From the NCBI GenBank assembly GCA_964541225.1, contig CAZIPN010000003.1, positions 1-64,000 on the forward strand: a stretch of DNA of 64,000 nt, read 5' to 3'. The notes beneath the pieces are model-generated. The model saw only the letters and a program-made list of their open reading frames with translations, was not told the DNA's origin and searched no databases. Positions 24,672 to 33,194 of the stretch are shown here, in pieces (position 1 is the stretch's first letter; the number at the start of each line of letters is the position of its first letter). The translations under genes and the position numbers were made by a program. Source of the DNA: CAZIPN01 sp964541225 (GTDB lineage Bacteria > Actinomycetota > Coriobacteriia > Anaerosomatales > JAAXUF01).

Positions 24672-25778
24672 TCAGTCCCTTCGTTTCGAGCCAGCCCATG
24701 CGTCCAGATGCTCGCGGATCACTCGATCCTCAACCGCGGAGCACGCCCACGACCCGGGCTTGTCGGCAAGTACGAACCGCACCGACCCCGAACGCGCCTT
24801 CTTGTCCGAGTGCATCGCCGACAGCAATTCATCTGACGACCACGCGCTCGTTAGCACATCAAGTCCCAGAGCATCCAGTAGCGCATCCTGCCGACGAACG
24901 AACTCACGGGAGGCTCCCGCAACTTCTACAGCAAGACGCACCACGAACCGCATGCCCTCGGCAACAGCCAGGCCGTGTGGAATGACGCCGTACCCCGCCA
25001 CATTTTCAATGGCATGCGCGAATGTGTGTCCGTAGTTCAAACACTCGCGCACACCTTCTTCCTTCTCATCGGCAGCCACGACATGCGACTTGAACGCCAC
25101 GCAACGCCTGACCGCCTCCTCAACTGCAGCCGGATTGCGCGCGAGCAAGGAGTCCGCGTTTTCCTCGACCCATGCGGTGAAGATCTCGCTGTCAACCACC
25201 GCGCTCTTCGCCACCTCGGCCAGCCCGCTTCGCCACTCGCGCTCCGGCAAGGAAGCCAGCACATCGACATCCGCAAGTACCAGCAACGGTTGTTTGAACG
25301 CTCCCGCGAGGTTCTTGCCTGCGCGCAAATCGACCCCCGTCTTCCCTCCGACGGAACTATCAACCTGTGCGAGCAGGGTGGTCGGCATCTGCACGAAGCG
25401 AACCCCCCGCAGATAGGTGGCAGCGGCAAATCCGGCGATATCCCCGACGACTCCGCCACCAAGCGCGATGACAATGTCCGTCCGGTCGAGTCCGGCGTCA
25501 GCGAGCGCCTCGAGTAGCTCCCCGGCAACCTGCCAGTTCTTCGACGACTCTCCGGCTGGGAACCTGAACGGGAAGACTTCGTACCCAGCCGCGACGAGTT
25601 TCGCGCTCACCTGCACCCCGAAACGCTCAGCGACGGTGGAATCGCTCACCAGTGCGACCTTGCGCCCAGGAACACTGTCGCGAAGGATCTCCCCCGCATC
25701 GCCGAGAAGGCCCCTGCCGATCACCACGTCGTAGGGTGCGCCGGCCACCTCAACACGCACGCGCCGTGGATGGCTCAT
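24672..25778 (-). CDS. aroB: 3-dehydroquinate synthase
   Basis: NAD- and metal-dependent second shikimate step. 368 residues with VIALGGGVVGDIAGFAAATY (NAD site), KTGVDLRAGKNLAG and NYGHTFAHAIE, which supplies metal-binding His. Overlaps aroK by 4 nt (ATGA). Confidence 0.97.
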   Translation of the reverse strand: MSHPRRVRVEVAGAPYDVVIGRGLLGDAGEILRDSVPGRKVALVSDSTVAERFGVQVSAKLVAAGYEVFPFRFPAGESSKNWQVAGELLEALADAGLDRTDIVIALGGGVVGDIAGFAAATYLRGVRFVQMPTTLLAQVDSSVGGKTGVDLRAGKNLAGAFKQPLLVLADVDVLASLPEREWRSGLAEVAKSAVVDSEIFTAWVEENADSLLARNPAAVEEAVRRCVAFKSHVVAADEKEEGVRECLNYGHTFAHAIENVAGYGVIPHGLAVAEGMRFVVRLAVEVAGASREFVRRQDALLDALGLDVLTSAWSSDELLSAMHSDKKARSGSVRFVLADKPGSWACSAVEDRVIREHLDAWAGSKRRD

Positions 25779-26290
25779 GCGCGACGCTCCTTGATCGACG
25801 CGACAGCGTCTGCGATGACATCGTCGATGTCTCGTCCAACCGTGTCGATGGTGACATCCGCCACGGCCGTGTACAGAGACTCGCGCGCTTCGAGCAAGCG
25901 AGTTGCCGCAAGTACTCCGCCAGGCCCAGAAAGCAGCGGCCGAGTGCCATCCGCACCCACTCGCGCCAGTGTCTCGCCGGGCGATACGCGCAGGTAGACT
26001 ACCAGGCCCAGATTCTTGAGCATCGCGCGGTTCTCATCTCGCACCACGATGCCTCCGCCGCAGGCTACGATGCTGGGATCGGCCCCAGATAGCGCGGCTA
26101 GCTGAGCACTCTCGAGTTCACGGAAGGCTTCCTCACCTGCGTCCTCGAAGATCTCCCGCACGCTCTTGCGAGCAGTGGCCTCAATCTCGGCGTCCAGATC
26201 GACCCACGGACGATCCAGCTGCAGAGCGACCTGCTTGGACACGGTGGTCTTGCCAGCCCCCATGAAGCCTATGAGGAAGACGTGGCTCAC
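25775..26290 (-). CDS. aroK: Shikimate kinase
   Basis: Phosphorylates shikimate. 171 residues with Walker A GFMGAGKTTVSKQVA, the D-E pair in DLDAEIEA, and the substrate motif VACGGGIVV. Coupled to aroC and aroB by 4-nt overlaps at both ends. Confidence 0.96.
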   Translation of the reverse strand: MSHVFLIGFMGAGKTTVSKQVALQLDRPWVDLDAEIEATARKSVREIFEDAGEEAFRELESAQLAALSGADPSIVACGGGIVVRDENRAMLKNLGLVVYLRVSPGETLARVGADGTRPLLSGPGGVLAATRLLEARESLYTAVADVTIDTVGRDIDDVIADAVASIKERRA

Positions 26291-27438
26291 CGCGCAATCC
26301 TCCGCACATATGCGTCACGCGCGGCACGTATGTCCACCAACGTGTCGGCACCGAACTTCCGCTGGTACGCATCCGCCAGCACCAGTGCAACCTCGGCTTC
26401 GGCGACAACCGCAGCGGCGGGAACCGCGCACACGTCGCTGCGCTCTTTGCTGGCGTCAATCGGCTCCAGCGTGTCGAGATCCACACTGGCCAGCGGACGC
26501 ATCAGAGTGGGAATCGGCTTCATGGCCGCTCGGAGGATCAGCGGCTCTCCATTGGTCATGCCACCCTCGAGCCCCCCCGCATGGTTGCTCGGCCGGTAGT
26601 ACCCGCGTTCGCTGTCATGATGGATTGGGTCGTGTGCCGAGCTACCGCGCACCTCGGCAAGACGGAAGCCGTCGCCTATCTCGACGCCCTTGATCGCCGG
26701 AACAGACATGACCGCCGCAGTCAACGCGGCATCCAGGCGCTCCGAGGCCTCGGCATAGCCTCCCAAGCCGGGCACCATCCCCGTCGCAGTCACATAGAAG
26801 GAGCCGCCGACCGACTCGCCATCGGCTCGCGCCGAGTCAATCTCGCGCATCATCGCTTCGGACGACTCCGCGTCCGGACATCGGACTTCGCTCGCTTCGA
26901 CGTCCTCGGGGTTGACCGCTGAAGGATCGGGCGGAAACGCCATGTGCACCGAGCCGATCGAGTGGACGAACGAGTACACGCTCACACCGAGCATTCCGAG
27001 GAAAGCTCGCGCGACTGCTCCCGCTGCCACGCGCGCAGCGGTCTCTCGCGCACTCGCACGCTCAAGCACATCCCTGGCGTCATCAGATCCGATCTTCAGC
27101 ACACCCGACAGATCCGCGTGACCTGGCCGAGGATGCGTCTCCCTGATACCAGCGGGCTTGTCGCCCGAGACGGACATCGTCGCCACCCAATTGCCCGAGT
27201 CGCGATTCGCGATCTCAAGGACTACTGGGCTACCTATCGTCGTTCCGAATCGTACGCCGGAGAGGATAGACACGTGGTCGGTCTCGATGGACTGACGTCC
27301 CCCACGACCGTAGCCGCGCTGCCTGCGAGCGAGATCCGCATCCACGTCAGCTGCGGACAGGGCAACGCCTGCGGGAACATCCGTCACCAACGCAGTCAGC
27401 GCACGACCGTGGGATTCGCCGGCAGTGACATAGCGCAT
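26287..27438 (-). CDS. aroC: Chorismate synthase
   Basis: FMN-dependent final step of the shikimate pathway. 383 residues opening MRYVTAGESHGRAL, with the signatures RPGHADL, ARETAARVAAGA and NHAGGLEGGMTNG. ATG at 27438 has GGAGG 8 nt upstream; the longer open frame overlaps noncoding DNA. First gene of aroC-K-B-Q and placed directly after the pilus genes, comparable to the pilMNOPQ-aroKB order in Pseudomonas. Confidence 0.97.
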   Translation of the reverse strand: MRYVTAGESHGRALTALVTDVPAGVALSAADVDADLARRQRGYGRGGRQSIETDHVSILSGVRFGTTIGSPVVLEIANRDSGNWVATMSVSGDKPAGIRETHPRPGHADLSGVLKIGSDDARDVLERASARETAARVAAGAVARAFLGMLGVSVYSFVHSIGSVHMAFPPDPSAVNPEDVEASEVRCPDAESSEAMMREIDSARADGESVGGSFYVTATGMVPGLGGYAEASERLDAALTAAVMSVPAIKGVEIGDGFRLAEVRGSSAHDPIHHDSERGYYRPSNHAGGLEGGMTNGEPLILRAAMKPIPTLMRPLASVDLDTLEPIDASKERSDVCAVPAAAVVAEAEVALVLADAYQRKFGADTLVDIRAARDAYVRRIAR

Positions 27439-27518
27439 GAGCAGAGCCTCCAGATGGGTCAAACCGGACTTTGAAGAGCCATTCCGAAGAAGTCTAGCGC
27501 CTTGCAACGAAGCTGGCG

Positions 27519-28142
27519 CTACTTCGTGAGACCCTGGCCCACGGTCAGTGTCACCTCTGTGTCGCCATACAGCATCTCGACTTCGGCCTCGCCAACAGTG
27601 ACGACCTTCCATGGCGTGCCCGAGAGCGTGTCGCCATTCCCAAGCGTATGCTCGCTACCGTTCCAGATGAAAGTCGCTGTCTTCTCGCCGTTCTCGGTCT
27701 GGATGCTCTCAAGGTACAGCGTGTCCGTTGGAACGTCGGAGGGTTTCACCGATGTGGCCGTCGTCGTTGATGGAATGGCGGTCGGCATCTTCATCGTGGG
27801 CGCAAAGATGTTGCGGAAGGTGAACGTGGACTCAAGCGGTTTCTCGGGAGGATTGGTGATTGGCTGACTGTCGGTCCCGGCGGTCGAAGACGTCGTCGCG
27901 CTCCCCCGACCGACGCTACTCGTTGCCGCGGGAACTGCTCCGTTCGATGAGCCGGAGCTTTGGACGAAGAATCCCACCACGAACATGCTCAGCACGCCAA
28001 GGAGCACGAGCACCACGATGCCTCCTGCGACGCCGACTATCACCTTGCCACGGGTGCTCGCAAGGAAGGAGGAGCGTTCGGGACTCGGCGCCGGAGAGAC
28101 TGGCTGCGAATCGCTGCTGTTGGAAAGATCGGTCACAGTCAC
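27519..28142 (-). CDS. PilP-like T4P inner membrane accessory protein
   Basis: 207 residues: a cytoplasmic N-terminus, one membrane helix (about 32-60), a Ser/Thr-rich linker and a small beta domain starting FRNIFAP and ending with GDTEVTLTVGQGL. FRNIFAP resembles the region preceding the homology-region domain of PilP and GspC. Position immediately after pilO also fits. True PilP is a lipoprotein contacting PilQ; there is no lipobox and no pilQ here, as expected for a monoderm, so the role is likely alignment of the PilM-N-O platform (inferred). Confidence 0.7.
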   Translation of the reverse strand: MTVTDLSNSSDSQPVSPAPSPERSSFLASTRGKVIVGVAGGIVVLVLLGVLSMFVVGFFVQSSGSSNGAVPAATSSVGRGSATTSSTAGTDSQPITNPPEKPLESTFTFRNIFAPTMKMPTAIPSTTTATSVKPSDVPTDTLYLESIQTENGEKTATFIWNGSEHTLGNGDTLSGTPWKVVTVGEAEVEMLYGDTEVTLTVGQGLTK

Positions 28143-28148
28143 TCCCTC

Positions 28149-28769
28149 CTACTGCCCGGTGCTCGTCGTTGCGGTGCTGCTCGCTGTCGACGAGGCTGGG
28201 ATCATGTACGCCTCAAGTTCAATAGACGTCATCTCCGAGTAGTCTGGGACCGCAGCGTTTTCCTGGCTGGCGAGCGCAGTGTTGTTGGTGACATTGGACG
28301 TGGAGCTTACGAGGCGCACCCCGCGGTTGAGCTTGTACACGCGTTGAAGAAAATCGACAGTGTCAGCCCAGGTTCCAGCTATGTCAACCTTTATCGGAAT
28401 CGCGTAGTACTTTGCGCCGGACGTCGGCGCTGAAGGAGTCACTCCGAGTACTTGGACGCCCGACGCAAACGCCGTGTCCTGAAGTTCGACAATGAGTGAC
28501 GGCAGATCCGGATTCTCCGGAACGAGATTCTCAAGCCGAAGCCAGTGCGCGTCCGTCTCGGCAGCTCGGCTCTTGCTCTCCTCAAGCGTCGACAGTTGCG
28601 CTTTCTGCTGGTTGGATTCGGTGTTCGCGCTGGAGATCTGCGCATCGAGACTACTGCGCTGCTGGAATTGCGGAAGCAACAGCACTACGACGAGCACGGC
28701 GATGACGACCGCGATCCCCACTCCGGCAATGATTATCTGTTCACGCGGGCCGATTTTCATCTGCTCCAC
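28149..28769 (-). CDS. pilO: T4P inner membrane protein PilO
   Basis: 206 residues: a short cytoplasmic start, one membrane helix (about 14-33), a coiled coil (about 35-75) and a ferredoxin-like domain with LQDTAFASGVQVLGVTPSAP. Pairs with PilN. The GTG at 28769 abuts the pilN stop; the ATG at 28760 (MKIGPREQ), preceded by GGTGGAG, is an equally good start and would shorten the protein by three residues. The C-terminal tail is Ser/Thr-rich. Confidence 0.9.
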   Translation of the reverse strand: MEQMKIGPREQIIIAGVGIAVVIAVLVVVLLLPQFQQRSSLDAQISSANTESNQQKAQLSTLEESKSRAAETDAHWLRLENLVPENPDLPSLIVELQDTAFASGVQVLGVTPSAPTSGAKYYAIPIKVDIAGTWADTVDFLQRVYKLNRGVRLVSSTSNVTNNTALASQENAAVPDYSEMTSIELEAYMIPASSTASSTATTSTGQ

Positions 28770-29516
28770 CTACTGCGACACGCTGGTTGTCGCGGAATTC
28801 GCCTTCGTCACTGCGTTCTGCGCGCCCGCGCCGGGCGAACTCCCGCCCGCGCTCCCTGAGGCGCTTGAACCCGAACTCGTCGCGCCGGACGAACTCGCCC
28901 CCGGAACAACGACTCTGCCACTCGCGATGAACGACACAACGGTGACCGACCCCGGAGCGCCGCTCGTGTCGGTCGACGCCGGCGGGGTCGCCCAGGTATT
29001 CCAAACGGTGTTGTTGGCGCTCGTCAGCCACACGTCACTGAGTTCTGAGAGTTCACTGAGACGCACAAGCGTCTTGGCTACCGACTTGTACGCCACATTG
29101 TCGGACTCACCCAGAGTACGCGGCGTATTCGCGGTAACGACTATCCCCGTCTTCTCATTGATAACCAGGGTATCGAGCCACACTTCATCCGGGAGCACTA
29201 GCGAGATGTCATTGGCCACTTGCCCAATGTTGGCCCGGCCGGCCAGAGCTGACTGTGCGACAGTCTCACGCTGTTGAAGTTGCTCCTCCTTGTTGCGGAA
29301 GATGGAAAGTTGTTGAGCGGTCGTCGAGTACCGCTTCGTCTGCTCCTGGATGGACTGCAGATCGTTTCGTTTCGAATTCACATCGAACATGAGAAGGAAG
29401 TAGAGCCCCGCGACGATGACTAGGAGAACGACTGCCGCAACGAAAATACGTGGGTACCAGTCCTCGTATCTGCGACGTTCCAGCACTTCCTGCGGGAGCA
29501 GGTTTATCTTGAACAT
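28770..29516 (-). CDS. pilN: T4P inner membrane protein PilN
   Basis: 248 residues. The N-terminal motif FKINLLPQEV is the peptide that PilN inserts into PilM. It is followed by one membrane helix (about 24-45), a coiled coil and a ferredoxin-like fold. The C-terminal 45 residues are Gly/Ser/Ala-rich, probably disordered. The gene is contiguous with pilM (no gap) and pilO. Confidence 0.93.
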   Translation of the reverse strand: MFKINLLPQEVLERRRYEDWYPRIFVAAVVLLVIVAGLYFLLMFDVNSKRNDLQSIQEQTKRYSTTAQQLSIFRNKEEQLQQRETVAQSALAGRANIGQVANDISLVLPDEVWLDTLVINEKTGIVVTANTPRTLGESDNVAYKSVAKTLVRLSELSELSDVWLTSANNTVWNTWATPPASTDTSGAPGSVTVVSFIASGRVVVPGASSSGATSSGSSASGSAGGSSPGAGAQNAVTKANSATTSVSQ

Positions 29517-30641
29517 CTACGCCAACTCCCCGAGCGCCAACCCGATGGCCGGAGCACAACCCATCCTATCCGCGAGAACAGCCTGCTCCACGTTCCCTGA
29601 TGCCGACACATGCGAGAGCGGATCGCCGACCACAACTTGCGTCTGCAGTCCCTTCTCCAAGTAGCCCGCGAGGTTGTTGAGCTGCGAACCCGTACCCGTA
29701 AGGTAGATGCGGGTGATAGTCCGAGCCTGAGTGGCCTGCGTCAAGTAGTAGTCGAGAGAGCGCCGAACCTCGGCGATGAACTTGTTTCCCTCTCGCTCGA
29801 GCGCCTCCTGAGCAGATCGCACATTCGCGTCCGAGATCTCAGGGGAGACCCCCCCGGCTGCGTTCACATCGGGCAAGCCAGCCTGCGACTTCAAGACCTC
29901 GGCCTCATCAAACGTCAGATTCAACACGTTGGCCACAGCCTGCGTGAATTGATTGCCTGCGAAGGACGAAACGCGAGTGAATCGCGGGATTCCTCGCTCG
30001 ACAACCGCAATATTGGTCAAACCCGAGCTAACGTGCACGATGCCGACTGCCTCGCTTGGATTCTCTCCACCTTCATTGAACCAGCTGGGGGTCGTTCCAA
30101 GCAGAGCTCGCACGAGTGCAAATGCGGTGACGTCGACTTGCGCCAGTCGCAACCGCGCGCCCTCAACCGCCTGCACCGCACTTGACACGATCTCGCTTGG
30201 CGCTGCTACCAAGAGCACTTCCATCATGTGCTCGTCGGCTGGCGTCATGTACTCACCGATGATCTGGAAGTCCAGAATGGCCTGATCAACCGGGTATGGA
30301 ATGTAGTCTTGGGCCTGGTACTGGATCGCCTTGCTCAGCTCGTCCTTCTCCATGAACTGCAAGTCGATCAGACGGACTACGACTTTCTGACTCGATATCC
30401 CGATCGCGACATCAGAGATCTTGAATCCGTGACGGCGCCACAGTTCTCGGAGTGCTCCCGAGACAGCCTCGGGATCAACGATTTCGCCTTCGACAACAGC
30501 TCCAAAAGGCATGGCTACCCAGCCGTAGTTCGTGAGAACAGGACCGTTGCTCGTCGACTTGATCTGAGCAGCACGAATGAAGTCGGTCCCTATGTCGAGA
30601 CCCACAGGTGGTTGCGGGGCGCCGAGAAATCCGGGTGCCAA
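29517..30641 (-). CDS. pilM: T4P assembly ATPase-fold protein PilM
   Basis: Actin-like cytoplasmic protein that binds PilN and links the pilus platform to the motor. 374 residues, with VGLDIGTDFIRAAQI and the phosphate-2 region IYLTGTGSQLNNLAGYL matching the FtsA/actin nucleotide fold. TTG start at 30641 is supported by GGAGGAGGG 6 nt upstream. First gene of pilM-N-O-P-like, which runs into aroC-K-B-Q. Confidence 0.95.
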   Translation of the reverse strand: MAPGFLGAPQPPVGLDIGTDFIRAAQIKSTSNGPVLTNYGWVAMPFGAVVEGEIVDPEAVSGALRELWRRHGFKISDVAIGISSQKVVVRLIDLQFMEKDELSKAIQYQAQDYIPYPVDQAILDFQIIGEYMTPADEHMMEVLLVAAPSEIVSSAVQAVEGARLRLAQVDVTAFALVRALLGTTPSWFNEGGENPSEAVGIVHVSSGLTNIAVVERGIPRFTRVSSFAGNQFTQAVANVLNLTFDEAEVLKSQAGLPDVNAAGGVSPEISDANVRSAQEALEREGNKFIAEVRRSLDYYLTQATQARTITRIYLTGTGSQLNNLAGYLEKGLQTQVVVGDPLSHVSASGNVEQAVLADRMGCAPAIGLALGELA

Positions 30642-30710
30642 CGCTTACCCTCCTCCGATTGCTACTACGTCTAGTCTGCGAATACAGCTGTAGCGATGGT
30701 CCCGTGGCAG

Positions 30711-30741
30711 ACTATACCACATACATCAGCACTGCCTGCAA
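30711..30741 (-). promoter_or_regulatory. Promoter of the pilM operon
   Basis: Minus strand: TGGTATAGT at 30719-30711 is an extended -10 element; TTGCAG at 30741-30736 is a possible -35 box with a long 19-nt spacer, which the extended -10 would tolerate. About 70 nt upstream of the pilM TTG. Confidence 0.6.
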
Positions 30742-30906
30742 TCCTTGCAGAAACCGCCCCTGAACTGCTGTTTAGCCCTTTTGCACGCTCTTGATTCGAG
30801 CCCTCTTCGCACGCACTCTATCGCGTACGCCAGTCCATCCGAGCGGTACTACCCTCTTGCTCTGCATGTGTATCGACACCACGACCGATCGACTCAAGCC
30901 CTTTCT

Positions 30907-30922
30907 TGTGACGAATGTCACG
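30907..30922. promoter_or_regulatory. CRP/FNR-like palindrome upstream of pilM
   Basis: TGTGACGAATGTCACG. Same half-sites and same 4-nt spacer as the sites at 24165-24180 and 33073-33088. It is about 190 nt upstream of the mapped -10 box, so it may act at a distance or serve another promoter in the gap. Confidence 0.6.
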
Positions 30923-31043
30923 GAACTTGCATGCTCCGAGCATGCCACTCTCTGTTGAGGAATCCAATGCCATTTAGACAGGAGCACGATTCCGCACGTG
31001 CGCGACGAACAGAATGCGCCTACGCGCCCAAAGTGCTGAGCCT

Positions 31044-31442
31044 TTAGCGATAGAGCCCGTGTGTTGTCGAGCAGTCCGAACCACCGGTTGGCAGGACGAC
31101 GTGCCCGTGGACATCGTAGCCATAGGCGTAGGTCGAAGTCGGCGCCCCATTGGCGAGCGGACATGTCGGCCAAGCCCGGAGGTAGCCAGCGGCAATGAGG
31201 GGACACGTGTCGCCTGCTGTGGTACCCGCTGCAATAGCGGGAGGAGAGGCATCCGCAGCCATTCGGTACGACTGCAAGGCACCTTCGATCGTGCGCTGAT
31301 TCGCGAAACACGCTTTTTGCTTCACGGAGGCGTCTGGCGCACTGAATACCGGAACGGCTATGGCAACCAGAAGCCCAATGATCAGCACAACGACCGTGAG
31401 TTCGACGAGGCTGAAGCCCGCGTCTCTGCACGATTCCTTCAT
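31044..31442 (-). CDS. Type IV pilin, paralogue of the major pilin
   Basis: 132 residues. DAGFSLVELTVVVLIIGLLV gives a short leader, cleavage after Gly9 and Glu5 in the mature protein. The pattern KACFANQRTIEGALQSY, CPLANG, YDVHG is shared with the pilin at 32.5-32.9 kb, so the two are paralogues. GGGGGAGG lies 8 nt before the ATG at 31442; an ATG further upstream gives an unnatural leader. Could be a minor pilin or an alternative major subunit. Confidence 0.88.
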   Translation of the reverse strand: MKESCRDAGFSLVELTVVVLIIGLLVAIAVPVFSAPDASVKQKACFANQRTIEGALQSYRMAADASPPAIAAGTTAGDTCPLIAAGYLRAWPTCPLANGAPTSTYAYGYDVHGHVVLPTGGSDCSTTHGLYR

Positions 31443-31540
31443 CCGATACGCCTCCCCCATGAGCAGAACACGCTGCTGGTATGTATCGACGTCGCGCCGA
31501 GCACACTGAAGGCTACATTCCGCGCCCCAACATCCCAACG

Positions 31541-32386
31541 CTAGCCCGCAAGGTGGACCAGACCCGAATACCAGGACCACAGTTCCGGTCCATACAGCGT
31601 GGCAACAACGGCCCCCGCGGCAATGAATGGCCCGAAGGGGAATTTGTGTTGCCCACCCTGACCGCTGCGTACTGCGGACGCGATTCCGTATGCGGATCCC
31701 AGCAGGACTGCGGCGAACAATGCCACGAGCGAATACAAGCCCAGGTAGAGGCCAATCGCGGCCAGCAGCTTGACGTCCCCAAACCCGTACCCTTGGGCCT
31801 TCCGAATCCGGGAGTACACGAACCCGAGCGCGAAGATCGGTACAGCCGCGACGAGCGCACCTGCCGCAGACGCCACAAGTGGTTGACCCAGCAATCCAGA
31901 TGCACCGGTGGCAAACGGAACGATCTTGACGTGGGTGAACTGAGAGACCGCTGATCCCGCCACGCCGACGGCGGCAAGTGATCCCACCAGCGAATTGAGC
32001 AACCGCATGGTATCCACATCAATGAACGCAAGAAGTAGAAGCAGGTAAAACATGGCAATGGCGGCAACCGCAGTCGGCGTCATCCCAAACCTGAGTCCCG
32101 CGAGGAACCACAGGACCCCGGAGAGAAGCTCCACAAGCGGGTACCGCAACGGTATGGGCTGTTTGCAGCCTCTGCACTTCCCTCCCAGCACCATCCACGA
32201 GATCAAGGGCACGTTGTCATACCATGCGATGGGAGAACCGCAGTTGGGACAGTGAGACCCGGGGTGCGCAAGCGATTCACCCCTCGGGAGACGCCAGATG
32301 ACGACGTTTCCAAACGAGCCAAACACAAGGCCGAACAGGAAGAGAGCTGCCTCATAGAGGGCCGCATTCGCGCTGATGCCAATCAC
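31541..32386 (-). CDS. pilD: Prepilin peptidase / N-methyltransferase PilD
   Basis: Membrane aspartyl protease that cleaves and methylates the pilins of this locus. 281 residues, about eight membrane helices. N-terminal cysteine-pair domain: CPNCGSP and CRGCKQP (zinc site of the methylase-type N-terminal domain). Catalytic Asp residues in FIDVDT and in GYGFGDVKLL (GxGD motif). GTG start at 32386. Confidence 0.95.
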   Translation of the reverse strand: MIGISANAALYEAALFLFGLVFGSFGNVVIWRLPRGESLAHPGSHCPNCGSPIAWYDNVPLISWMVLGGKCRGCKQPIPLRYPLVELLSGVLWFLAGLRFGMTPTAVAAIAMFYLLLLLAFIDVDTMRLLNSLVGSLAAVGVAGSAVSQFTHVKIVPFATGASGLLGQPLVASAAGALVAAVPIFALGFVYSRIRKAQGYGFGDVKLLAAIGLYLGLYSLVALFAAVLLGSAYGIASAVRSGQGGQHKFPFGPFIAAGAVVATLYGPELWSWYSGLVHLAG

Positions 32387-32453
32387 CCAACACTTCCATC
32401 ATTCTCAGGGCTCGTGCCAGGGCACAGCCAACCGCTATCTGCTTCAGGCGCGC

Positions 32454-32465
32454 GTGACTCGTCAC
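32454..32465. promoter_or_regulatory. Short-spaced GTGAC/GTCAC palindrome before pilD
   Basis: GTGAC-TC-GTCAC, the same half-sites as the pilus palindromes but with 2 rather than 4 nt between. It lies 68 nt upstream of pilD. May be a degenerate or different site. Confidence 0.3.
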
Positions 32466-32480
32466 CCGCAGAATACGCAA

Positions 32481-32506
32481 CAGAGGCTGGCGATCGCCAG
32501 CCTCTG
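32481..32506 (-). terminator. 26-nt perfect palindrome between pilA and pilD
   Basis: CAGAGGCTGGCGA-TCGCCAGCCTCTG is self-complementary over all 26 bases. A second hairpin GGTTCT-TCTTCG-AGAACC follows at 32511-32528. Neither has a strong U-run on the minus strand, so they may stabilise the 3' end of pilA mRNA or terminate partly, leaving some readthrough into pilD. Confidence 0.55.
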
Positions 32507-32550
32507 CTAGGTTCTTCTTCGAGAACCAACACGCTCATGTACTGCTGCAG

Positions 32551-32937
32551 CTAGTCAGTGTAGTTCCCGTGGACATCGCAATCCATCGTTACGGAGTTGC
32601 CGCCGGTGCCAACGGTGAACGTATAGACGCCATTAGCCGGACACGATGCGGTCGTCTTGACGTACGTGGGCACAAATGTGCCGCCGTCGGGGTCAGCGAT
32701 GGCCTCGAACGCGGCCTGAGTCATGTCCCCAGCTGTCTGGGGCGTGCCGCCGGAACCCAGGTAGGACTGGTAGCCGCCCTCATACGTACGCTCATTCGCG
32801 AAACAGGCCTTCGTCTGCGCACTCTTCTTCGCGGCATTGAAGATCGGAACGGCGATCGCAACAAGGATACCGATAATAAGCACGACGACCATGAGTTCCA
32901 CGAGAGTGAAGCCCTCGTCCTTGCGGAATGTATTCAT
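32551..32937 (-). CDS. pilA: Major type IV pilin
   Basis: 128 residues. Leader of nine residues, then GFTLVELMVVVLIIGILV with Glu5 in the mature chain. Three Cys (KACF, ASCP, MDCD) could form a disulfide in the head domain. 13 of 128 residues are aromatic. The strong ribosome site AAGGAGGTG before the ATG at 32937, the hairpins after the stop and the long 5' region with a CRP/FNR-like site mark this as the likely major subunit. Paralogue at 31.0-31.4 kb. Confidence 0.93.
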   Translation of the reverse strand: MNTFRKDEGFTLVELMVVVLIIGILVAIAVPIFNAAKKSAQTKACFANERTYEGGYQSYLGSGGTPQTAGDMTQAAFEAIADPDGGTFVPTYVKTTASCPANGVYTFTVGTGGNSVTMDCDVHGNYTD

Positions 32938-33072
32938 GACCTCGCACCTCCTTCCCCTTTGTAGGGATAGCGTGGGCAACCTGATGCTGTCCACTTGTGA
33001 CAACGTGTGTATCGGTCGACCTCTCGGCGACTTGAGCATTCTCGGCACATTTCACCAAAGAACGCGCTCGCA

Positions 33073-33088
33073 CGTGACGCGGGTCACA
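33073..33088 (-). promoter_or_regulatory. CRP/FNR-like palindrome upstream of pilA
   Basis: Minus strand TGTGACCCGCGTCACG, about 136 nt before the pilA ATG in the 257-nt gap to pilC. It is the third copy of TGTGAC-N4-GTCACG in the pilus region. No clear -10/-35 pair could be fixed in this gap. Confidence 0.6.
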
Positions 33089-33194
33089 CTCTCCGAGGTT
33101 GTCGCGGCAACATGTCTCGTCCGACCAGCCATCGAACGTAGGTCCGCAGGAACCCTCCGGTAGTCCCGCCGTAAGCGACGGTTCAGAGGCGACG

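Larger units (their letters stand above)
30642..31043. other. 402-nt noncoding region between pilM and a pilin gene
   Basis: No convincing ORF. It holds an extended -10 promoter for pilM (30711-30719) and a CRP/FNR-like palindrome (30907-30922). I looked for c-di-GMP riboswitch motifs (such as GCAAACC) on the minus strand and found none. A further small palindrome GCATGCTCGGAGCATGC occurs at about 30928-30944. Confidence 0.7.

Noticed and set aside
30642..31043. c-di-GMP riboswitch before pilM
   Set aside because: Suggested by the pilus context, but the conserved riboswitch core was not found on either strand.
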